Part shown: positions 47,994 to 59,900 of the stretch, one piece after another | How the letters are laid out: every line of letters begins with the position of its first letter | How positions within the stretch are numbered: position 1 is the stretch's first letter | Assembly: GCF_002078875.1 (NCBI RefSeq) | Contig: NC_034410.1 | Span: 99,724,467 to 99,788,466 of the forward strand | Source: Numida meleagris | Lineage: Eukaryota; Chordata; Aves; Galliformes; Numididae | Direction of reading: 5' to 3' | Length of the DNA: 64,000 nt | Program-made: the position numbers and the translations under genes | Notes under the pieces: generated by a model | Databases searched by the model: none | Seen by the model: the letters and a program-made list of their open reading frames with translations, nothing else | Told to the model about the DNA's origin: nothing

Positions 47994-50900
47994 CTGGAAG
48001 AGTTACAGAAAGTTTATTAGAGTTATTGTGGTCCCTATTATACTGTTTCTGCTGAAGCATTCAGAGCAGCCATTGTATGGGTTACATGATTTCAATTAAA
48101 CATTTGTCTGAATGTTGAAAGCAGATGCAGGAATTTAGTAGTAAAATTTAATCACCTTATTATTTATACCAAATGCTTTGTTGGCAAATATACTGGAAAC
48201 CAACAAACTTAGTTCAGGAGGCGTAATCATAGAATGGCTTAGGTTGGAAGGGACCTTTAAGATCACCAGTTCGAACTCTTTGCCTTGAGCAAGGTTGCTT
48301 CCCACTGGATCAGGCTGCCCAGGGCACCACCCAGTCTGGCCTTGAATGCCTGCAGGGATGGGTATGACAGTGCATTCCTTGACCCGCCCCCTCACCCCCC
48401 CAGCCTGGTTGTCATGCCCAAAGCCTAGTGCGTGCTATGAGGTGCAAAAGACCTTGCCCATGAGGGTAATAACAATCAAGGTTTTACCAGAGACAGTTAA
48501 CCACCACCAAACTGTCTCAAACCAGGTGCTCAGACACCCGATAACAAACACCTGGTTCAATAAAACCAATTCTAAGCTGTTTGACTATAACTCAGTCATC
48601 TTACCCCATAAACAGCAAGCAGCCTAAGAACTCAACTCTCTCAAAGGAGAGTTCTTGCAAGCAGCTGGCTGCACACCAGAATCTCCCACTGAGGAGAGAC
48701 ACCTCTCAAGGTTGCTTAACACATGCGCAGAGATTCACTTGGAACATGGTGATGCCTTGCCAACAGATCCTTGGTAAGTGATTTATTGTTTTTAAGCTAT
48801 ACTAGCTTCACTAAGATTTGAGCTTAGATTAATTATGCACCCCTCACTCTCTGTATAGCAAATAGTCAAGGATATCTAGCAATTTCAAATCTTGTTAAGT
48901 CACTATTATCATTGTTTAACTTACCATCTTATATCTATTTATATTAATAAATATATTTTTGCCTTCTTCTTATGAGTGAATTGTGCAGTGCTTTAGTCTC
49001 CTTCTGCAATAACGGGGCATCCACAGCATCTCTGGGCAGCCTCTTCCAGTGCCTCACTGCCCTCTGAGTAAATTTCTTCCTAGCATCTAACCTCAATCTC
49101 CTTTTAGTTTAAAATCATTCCCCCTTGTCCTATCACTATCAGATCATGTAAGAAGTCTCTTATCCTCCTGTTTAAATAAGCTCCTTTCACGTAATGAAAG
49201 GCCACACTGAGGTCTCCCTGGAGCCTTCTCTTCCCATACTGAAGAAGCCCAGCTCCCTCGGCCTTTCTTTGCAGGAGGTGCTCCAGCCCTCTGATAATCT
49301 TCATAGCCCTCCTCTAGACCTGCTCCAACAGCTCTACATCTTTCTTGTGCTGGGACGCCAGGCCTGGATGCAGTACTCCCTCACAAAGCGAGTAGAGGGG
49401 GACAATAACCTCCATCACCTTGCTGGTCACTGCTTTTTTGATACGGCCTGGTATGCAGTTGGCCTTCCAGGCTACAAGAGCACACTGCTGGCTCCTGTCC
49501 AGCTTTCTGTTCACTAGGACCCCCCCCAAGCCCCTCTCCACAGGGCTGCACTCAATGAGTTCTTCTCCCAGTCTGTATACATACCTGGTATTGCGGTGAC
49601 TCAAGTGCCATATCTTTCACTTGGCCTTGCTGAATGCCTAATGAGGGAACCTAATGACAGGCCTACTCCCCAAGCCTGTCCAAATCCCTCTGGATCACAT
49701 CCCTTCCTTCTTTTGTATCAGCTGCACCACTTAGCTTAGTGTGATCACCAGACTTGCTGAGGGTCTACTCTATCATCAATACCACTATGTCATTAATGAA
49801 GATATTAAGGAGTACTGGTCCCAAGACTGACCCCTGGGGCACACCACCCATGACCAGCCTACTACTTGAACATAGATCTGCTGACCACAAATAACTAACA
49901 GATACTTTACTGGACAGGGCAAGTTCTCATGTCTGTGTGCTTAATTGCAATTGTAGGTATCTCTAGAAAGATTTAATTCTGCGTATTGAACTTCATCTTA
50001 CCTCTATAGATACTACATGAGTAGTAATCACTTCTAAGAGACGATTCAAGTTATCACCTGCTTTCCTGCTCTCTTCTGTTGTTGTTTGCATAACAATTTG
50101 GTATCTAAAAAATAAAGGCATTCTGAAAGTCAAGTCCGTAATTCTGAACTTCCTGAAATCTTCAGTAATTTCTTTACCAAGTTACATATATTGTTATCTT
50201 TAGCCATCATTTTTCCTATTAATACTAATGTAAACCAGGTCAGATTTATTTATTAACATCTGACCTAGAAGACAAAAGGACCATATTGTGCTGTGCTAAC
50301 TTGCCCGGATCTTATAGCAGGCATGTCCAACCTGCAGCCCACATGTGGCCTGGCAGAGCTTGTAATGCAGCCGCCTCTCCCCTGCCAAGAGTGGAGGTTT
50401 TGCCCTGCCAAGCAGCCTGGTTTGGCCTCAAGTATACTCCCATTGCTCAGCAACAACCAAACACCACTGTGTTATCTTTGGTGTGGCACTTTGTAGGCTG
50501 AAACCAGGACAGAGGGAGGATGCAGTGCAGTGCCGAGCCAACTCAAGTTACAGCTATCTCCTTGGGCACAGCCTCTCTGCGCAATGTGTGCCAGTGCTCT
50601 GTCACCCAGAGAGCATATAAATGCTTCCTGGTGTTCAGAAAAAAAAAAAACAAACAAAAAAAACCCAAAAAACCTCCTCTGCTTCAGTTTGTGCCCATAG
50701 TCTCTTGTCCCGGCACTGCGCATCAGTGAAAATAATCTGGCTCCATCATATGGAGGAAAAAAAGTACATGAAAAAAACAGGAGTGCTGATACAGTAGACA
50801 AACAGTCTTGCAAAACTTAGTGTTCAAAAGAAACACTTCAACTGTGAATTTGTGAAGTTAATATACAAGATGTATAAGCACTCAAACAATTTTACATTAG

Positions 50901-53900
50901 GAGTTGAGAAAATGTCTTTATCCAATGATTCCCCTCCCCTCCCAAATAAATCTACATGAACAGAAGTGATGGATCTTACTGTCTCTGTATATCATGCAGT
51001 TCATTTGTGGCTTCACTGAGACCCTCATTGACACCACTCTCAAGTAACTGTTTATGCTTCTCTAGCAATTCCAGCTCATTTGCACATTTTTGCTCCTCTT
51101 CTTCTGCCTCCTGTAAACGCCAGGAAAGAAAACAAAATATAACATAACAGATCACATATTTGGAAAAATATGATTTTATTTTTTCTTATGTTATTCATCC
51201 TGATACTTGAATTAGGAATTTACCACACAAGTAGTTCCACTCTCAAAACTCAAACAAACCTCACCAAATAAAACACAAAAAAACCCAAAAGAAAACCACA
51301 ATAGACTACGTCCTCCCTCTGCACTTCAACTCTGAAGATTCCTCAAGTTTCAAGTATTTTCTGTATTTCTCCACTCAAAGCCAACCTAGCCTTCCCTTAT
51401 TTCTCTAACAATATTTGTATGTCAATGTGTTCAGCCATCTTCCTCTCAAAATTAATCTAAAAAGAGATTACTTATAGACTTTCTAAATAGTTTATAAAAA
51501 AAACATCAAAACAAACAAAATCATTTTTGACTAAAAAAAGACTTCACTTTGGATTTTGAAATGTGTGTGGAAAATGCAAGCACTCATCTATTGGAGCTAT
51601 CATCTCATGAAGAAAGGTTAAGGGAGCTTGGCTTGTTTAGCTTGGAAAAGTGAAGACTCCAGGGAGACCTCACTGAGGCCTTTCAGTACTTGAAGGGAGC
51701 TTATAAGCAGGAGGGAGATTTCTTACATGGTCTAATAATGGTAGGACAAGGGGGAATGGTTTTAATGTACAATAGAGGAGATTTAGGTTAGATGTTTAGA
51801 AGAAATTCTTTACATGGAGTGTGATGAGGTTCTGGAACAGGCTGCCTAGAGAACTTTTAGATGCTCCATCCCTTGGAGGTGTTCAGGGCCAGGGCCCTGG
51901 GCAGCTTTAACTAATCAGTAGCAACCCTGCTCATTTCAGGGGGTCAGAACTGGAAGGGAGGTTAAGGTCCCTTCCAACCAAAGCGATTCTGTGGTCTATC
52001 CAAGGCGAATAACATTGATGACAGTATATTTAATAAAAATTAAATGCACAAAAACAAACTAAATTCTGCCATCATTAAACAAACACTTAATTCTGGTGAA
52101 TCACTGAAACCTTAACAAATGATGTGCAATACTAAAGCCTTATGCGTATTATTTGAAAAAAATACAGGAGAAATTAATGACTATGTTCTACTTTAAACAT
52201 CTAGTTGCTATCGAGTATTTTATGAACTTGTCTTCAAATAAAGATGTATGCAGTTACCTAGATCAAAAGGTAGATTACTGCTATTTTTGAAAGCTTTCAA
52301 TTAAATCAATCCACCTAAGCAGAGTAACTGCTGGGTGGAAGAACTCCCTGGAGGAAGAAAAATGAAAACAGCCTTACATCAGTAATGTATTTTATGTGCT
52401 ATTAGTTAAATAATATTTTCCTCAATTTTTAAACCTGTGGTAACAGGTTTATTACAAACTGGAAGTCTATTTATTATATACAATGCATAAACAAGGCAGA
52501 TACCGTAGAATCTGTTTAAAACACGTACATTGAGACATCCTGAGGTCAGGAGATGGACATGGTTGCTTTTATTACTGGTTGTAGTAGCTTATGATTTACA
52601 GGCTCTGACAAAGTACGATATCAGATTATTTTAAGAGAAAGTGGAAGCTGACTCTTAAGATAGCACTCAAATACTTCTGAAGAGAACATGGGAACGTTCT
52701 ATCATCTCTAAGAACTGAGAGCAAAGTTTCAAGCAAACAAGAAAAACTAATCCTTACATACAGATACAAGAGTTAAGGATATCAACAGTAAACTGTTATT
52801 AACATACAGAAAAGTTCTACCTTAAGTTTCTGATGGTAAAGATCATCCAGCTTTTCTGCTTCTTCTTTCAGTGTCTTCACACTGCTTTTCTTCTCTGCTA
52901 CCATTGCATTCACCTGAAATGAGGATGTGACTTGAGATTTAATTCAAAAGGAATTTCTACCTATAACTCCATGCCATTACAGACAACACATAAAATGCCT
53001 TGTTAATCTGGGTCTGGCCAAGGTGGCATTAGCTTTCATCATAGCAGGCTGCATGATGCTTTGTTTTGCAGGGGGCAGGCATGACTTTGGGAAGGTACAC
53101 AGCCATGATAGCTGACCAGGACTGGCCAAAAGAGTATTCCATACTATAAACTGTAATGCTTTGTGAGAAAAACTGAGGTAGTGGAAGAATGATTTCATTT
53201 TTTCTTTTTTTAAAGCTTCCAAGTAGCAGCTGTTCAAAGACTGATAGTGCATTGCTCTGCCTATGAGGGATAGTGAGTGGTTTCCTGTGCTTTGTTTGTT
53301 TTTCCATTTTCCATCACCTATTAAACTCCACATATATCAGTTCACGAGTCTTCTTGCCTGTGTTATCTTCTTCCTCCCTCTGGGGAGGGAAGTGAGGAAG
53401 CAGCATGCTTGGCTACTGGCTGGGGTCAATCCGTTGGTACTAATACAAAGAACTGTAAGTACGTTGGAATCTGTACAATCATGTATTTTGCCACAGAACT
53501 GTAATTTCACAAGGACAGAGATGAAAAAACTAATTTTACCATCTTTGGTGCACACAATGCCAATAAAAGCTTTTTGCATTGTATGTAAATGATCTTGCGC
53601 TGGAAATGAAAGTTCTTCTAGAACTGCAGATTTTGAATATGCAGCTCAAAGTTTTCAATGCAAGTTGTTTATGGTTTAGAAAAATACTAATATACATTCA
53701 GTACTTCAGATGACAGGTTAATTTCAACCAAAACATAGTGACTTTGTCTCTAAAATAAATAAATAAAATATACTTCATATATTCTGGAAGAGTAACCCAT
53801 AATGCAAGGGTTTTTGAGAATCCCTGTATTAATTTTAGCACAAAAATTAGACCATTGAACACTTGCTGGTAACAGGTTGTGGGATTTTTTTCATTTTTTT

Positions 53901-56900
53901 TGTGCTTTAAGCTCTTTGATGATCAGAGGGCTGGAGCACCTCTCCTCTCTCCTGCAAAGAAAAGTTGAGGGAACTGGGCTTGTTTAGCTTGGAGAAGAGA
54001 AGGCTCCAGGGAGACCTCATTGTGGCCTTCCAGTACTTGAAGGGAGCGTATAAACAGGAGGGGGAACGATTGTTTATGAGGGTGGATAGCGATAGAACAA
54101 GGGGGAATGGTTTTAAACTGAGACAGGGGAGATGTAGGTTGCATATTAGGAGGAAGTTTTTCACACAGCGGGTGGTGACGCACTGGAACAGGTTGTCCAG
54201 GGAGGTTGTGGATGCTCCATCCCTGGAGGCATTCAAGGCCAGGCTGGACGTGGCTCTGGGCAGCCTGGTCTAGTGGTTGGCAACCCTGCACTCAGCAGGG
54301 GGGTTGAAACTCAATGATCTTTGAGGTCCTTTTCAACCCAGGCCATTCTATGATTCTATGATTCTCTTTACATGGAAATGCATATGTCAGCATGCTATAT
54401 GACATAAAAATGTTCCAATCCATCCTGAACCCAGTATTGCTAAAGATTTCCCCAATTACTTCTTAGCAATGATAATCCACACAATAGAATGTAATAGACA
54501 ACTTATTAAACAAGTCTTTCCAATGTTTATCATCAAATATATGCAGCTACATAATCAGTGCAGGGAATATAAATTATTTCTACCAACAGAAGGAGATCCT
54601 AATTCTCACAAAAGCTTTTAAGTTCCAACACAATTGAAGCAATCTTCTCTCGGCTTCCCCCCCAAAAAACCCCATACAAATATCCTGTGTAAAAGGTCAA
54701 GTGAGTCCAGCAGATAACATTACAGAATCTTAGTACTAACCTTCATTAACCAAAAAACATACCTGTTCCAAAGTATCCTCCAGACTCATTTTCCGTTGAG
54801 TAGCTTTCCTAATTTCTTCCTCAGTTTGGTTTACAATCTCCATAAGAGGAGCCTGTAATACACATAGAAGAAAACCTAGCTAATGCCATTTGTCAGTTTA
54901 AACTAAGTTTTTTCCTTCTACAAATTTTAATTTATGCTGCTGTACCCACCAATACCAAATTTTCATCCTATACCACACAATGTAGTTATGACAATCACAG
55001 AAGTTTTCAATGAAGTTTAATGGAGAGTTTAAGAGAGACTTTCCCAGCATTCCCAAAGAAACAGTAAAATTTTGTTCTGAGTGGTAACAGATACTCAGTG
55101 TTGAGTCTACTTACCTTAATCTGAGTTCTGTATTTGACTAGGCAATTTGGTCCTGCCTCAGGATTAAAGTGAATCTCAAAGTCGTGACCTTTAGAATTCT
55201 CAGCACTTATTGGAATTAATTTCAGCTTTCGAGCCAGTTTATGATACTCTGCCAGCTGTGTTTCAATCTGCTCAGAGATGAAAAGGGCAACAATCAGAAA
55301 AAATACAACTGAAAAGCTTTGCAAAAAGTATTCATATAGTACTTTAAATAGGTTTCTGAATTGCTCTGTCTGTGCCACAGTAAGTGATGTTTTATGATTC
55401 TTTCAGATCTTACTCTGCAAAATTTCTCAGTATATATGGGTAAGACTAAATGGTTTCCTCCCATGGTTTTCCCTCCTGCTGTATTATTTCCTGCTTCAGA
55501 GTTTTGAAGATAAATTGACAGTGGAGGAGAAACATGCTTAGGAATAGTACAAACTGCTAAAGCAATGATCAGTCATCATGTTGATGTGCCTTCTCTCATT
55601 GGTTTTGGCAGGAAGTATCACATGGCCACATATTCTTATAACATACTTGAACTTGAGCATAACTCTAGACATAGCTTATTAAATACTCTATTTTCTGACA
55701 TGAGCACCATTTATATGCAAATATCAAGCAATATTTTTCTGGTTTTATGTGCTTCATATTTGTATGGTATGAAGAATTTTATACTGAGTGCATGAGAAAG
55801 CACAACTCTGCTAAATGAAAAAGATAGATAAATAAATGCATGTTTGTTTATTTCAAATATCTAGCATAGCAGCAGTTTTTGAATCCCAACACCTACAGGG
55901 CCACATCTCTTCATTCTGTATAAGCAGCCCTTAAACTCATAATTTACATGTAAGGTACCAATCCATCCCTAAACACACGCAGAGATATTAACTCAAAGCA
56001 CTAGTTTTGCATTACTTTTTTGCTCTGAAGTCTCAACATATCTATTTCAGTCTAATGTTATTGAAGTCTCAATACTGTAGGACTGAGAGCTTACAGTGGT
56101 GCATATTCTAGCCATTCTTGGCACTTTAGCCTGTTAAGATACACCTATGCTGTTGTTAAATCATTTAGAAAAGTTAGTAATAGCTCAAGTCCCAAGCTTA
56201 AAGTCACATCGTGAATATTGATAGCCATCTCTCAGCGTGGCAGGGTTTTCACATACCGCCTCTTTATTTCTAGCATATTTTAGCTCTTCATTCCACAGCT
56301 GGTGTTCTTCTGCTTCAAGTTCCTTAGTTAGCTTATTAATGGTTTGCTGCAACTCATTTCTCTCATGATTTATTCTCTCGATATCCGCAACTGAGTACTT
56401 TTGGTTATCAAAGATGTGCTGGAGCCGGGCATTCTCCTGCTTCATTGCTTCTACTTCCATTTCTATGTTCACAAAACATTTGTAAAAATTAATATAAAAA
56501 TATCAGACTAGATAGTTAAGGCTCATCTCCCAGTATTTTTTTTTTGAGTAAATACTGTCTGTATTTCATTTCTCTAGAATATAAACAGTTATCTGCAAGA
56601 AATTCTCTCAATTCGCAATTAACCTTGGAAAGTTTATTTGTAGCACTATCATACACAAAGTCATTCCTGAAGCTGAGAATTACAAACTATTTATTAAAAC
56701 CTATTTCTACCTTCACTAAATATTTATGACCAAGGCCACCTTACCTGCTGCCTCGACTTCTTCATTAACACCTTTCATTTTCTGATCAAGGATGGTTGTG
56801 TGAGATTCCAGATTAGCCAAATAAGCCTGGTATTTCTGAACATCTGCTTGAAAAGAAGATCTCAGCTTTCGTAGCGATACTAAACGATCCTAGTAAATGG

Positions 56901-59900
56901 ATGGAAAGAACAATCACTGCAGCATTAATCTAAAATAATTGTCTTCCTTTCCAGACAAGGTGGTAGATTACAGTCAACATCAATAGTATAAATATAGAGT
57001 TAAAAAAAATAATCAAAATTCTTCATTCTCTGTGACAGCTGACAGAAGTTAGTCTTTAGAATAGCAAAAGAGGCTGAAAAGATGGTTTGCAGCTTAATTC
57101 TTGCATTTCAGTATTTCAAACTTTTGATTTGCATTAGGCATTGCATAAAAAGTTCTTACTGCAGGAATTCACAGCTTAAGTATAATACATAAAAGGCAAA
57201 TGAAACAAAAGGGTGAGGAAAGTGGGAATACAACATGCAAGTTTTGCACAGTAGACAGGAGTTTCAGTTTGCCAGCTGCACACCTACAGAACTATTTTTG
57301 TCCCATGTTGTACTAAAAACAGAAGTCACTTTCTGAAACAAAATGCTTCCCCAAAAAAATATTTTTATTCTTTGCTACCACTGAATCCTGTGCTCTTATC
57401 CACTGAGAAGTTCTCATACCAATGTTTCTGGAAAAGACAGCACTGAAGTCCAGATAAGCTATCTCAAGTATTTTATTAATAAAATTTTGCATTGACTGAA
57501 ATATTTTCTAAAAAATATTTGCACAATATTAAACGAACAGCGACTCCACAGTAAAAGTGATCTACTACAACAGTATGAAGTCTGTAATAACGAAGCCTGA
57601 TTAGAATATTGAAAAGCATTACAGAAAGGAAAAATATTTTCATTGTATCACCAGTATCTTACTATCGAATCATGACAAAGTTGAATAACTGAACATTCAG
57701 ATCCCTCATACACACAAGGACAGACCCAGTTTACTAACCGGCTCACTTTCCCTTTCTTTTTCTAGTCTTGCAATTTCTTCATGAAGTCTTTTGTTTTCTG
57801 CTGCCAAGCCTTCTATTTTGAATTCATCTACATTAAATAAATCCTCTAGGGTGAGAAAGAAGAAAGAACAGTTATAAATTAATCTTCACCTGTCTGTCAC
57901 CACCTATTTAGAATATCTGAGTAACTGCCTTAGCATCAACACAGTGAATACCTGTTATCTAACCAATTATTTTAAACTGAAAACTAAAAAACTACCTAAA
58001 AGCTTTCATTACAAAGTAAATAGGCAAAAAACAGGACAAAACAAACAGTTCTGGTGTCATGTAAGAGCTAAAAATCATTCCTGTAATGTTAGATTCCGAA
58101 GTCTCATGAGACCCACACAACAGGATAGTTGTTGTTAGACAAGTTTCCTCTGTTTAAGCTTTGTAAGTTGTCTTATTTGCATGTGCCTTTCCTCATTACA
58201 AGCTTTCTTGCATCTTGAGATTTCCCTTACTTCCCTCAGTCTTTTCCAAGCAATGGCATAAATAATTTTTTTTCTACAAATATCTTGTAACAGTCTCATA
58301 CTATGTCTTCTTTCCAGCTGACGGATCCTGCTGGCAACGAGTGTGTCCTTAGTCTGCTTTTTGTAGGAGAGCTTAAAAAGTGAGAATTATTTTTCCCTCC
58401 TTGTTCTCATACACTGTTTATGTTTCCGTAAGTGATGAAATGTCAAAGATTTTCCAGCTCACTGAAGCTGAACACAGGTGCATGCTGAAGCACATATGGA
58501 AATCCTCACAAGAGAGTTTGGAATTTTTACTGCTTTCAAAGCTTTACATAGAATTATAAAGGGTGGAAAAAAACACTAAAGCCATCAAGTCCAACCCATC
58601 ACCACCATGCCCGCTAACCATGTCCCTCAGTGCCACATCCACACGGTTCTTGAACACCTCCAGGGAAGGTGACTCCACCACCTCCCTGGGCAGCCTGTGC
58701 CAGTGCCTCACCACTCCCTCACCACTCTTTCTGAGAAGAAACCTTTCCTAATATCCAACCTGAAAAGCAGCTGAACTTTCTTACTCTTCAAATGAGCAGA
58801 CTGTTGAGATTTATTTATTTACTTTTATAAAATACTTTGTCAGACAGAAACAAGAGTATTTGTGCAGATGGAATTTGCGCCTGAGGAACTGCATACTGCT
58901 TTTCTATTACAAAACCATTGAAAACGATACAGTTACACACGTACATCTGACCGCAGATCACGATCCATGTACAATGCATAAAAAAAAGAACTAAGTTAGT
59001 GCAACTGAGGGACTTGGGAATTCCACATTCCTTTATTTCAGATCACTTTAACTTGAAAATTGAGCAAGGAGAAAATAATCTAATAACAAAATCAAATACT
59101 TTATTAAGACATGAAAACTTACTTAATTTTGACTGCACTTCTGCATCCAATTCTTCATAAGTATCTCCCCCTTTCATGAAGTGCTCGTAGCACTTTACAA
59201 TGTAGTCCATGAAAAGCTGAGAACAATTTCAATAGTTTTTATGAAGACTCAAAGAATTGTAAATAGCTTGTCTAAATCTACTCACTAATAGAATTAGACA
59301 ACCGATACAAAAAATCTCTCTGGTTTGACTGTACTTCTTTTAATAAGAGTCAACTTTTTTTTTTTTTTTTTTAAATTTCTTTAAACATTTCTTTAAAATT
59401 TCTTTAAAGTCAGTAGACTATATCCAGGTAGAAGAAGGTATCTAGAATTTACATAATTAACAGAGTTCTAGGAGCACTCCATACATTTTTTCTGGGATGC
59501 TGATAAAAGGTAGCAGATACAATATTTAATAATCAATTGTCTTGGAACATGTGATACACTGAAGCTAGATAATAGAAACTGTAGCTCTGTTTAACATCCT
59601 TTTAGGTAAATATGAACTTTATACTTCAGATGTGCAGATTTTAGAGAATTACTTCAACAATCAGAGGAAGGTTACATAAAAATAATTTGCTGGAGGTAAA
59701 AAATACCAAACATTTTCTTCAAAAATACCAAATTTTCCTTTGTTTTTCCTTCCTCTTTAGTTTTTTAAATTAAATGTACTGGCAGAATATAGAATCCTTT
59801 CCAAAACATCAGCTGTGAGTTGAGACAGAGTAAAACTCAAATAGTACTAGTAATATATAATAAAATAGAAAGCAAGTAAGCTGCTGGATTTTTAAGAGCT

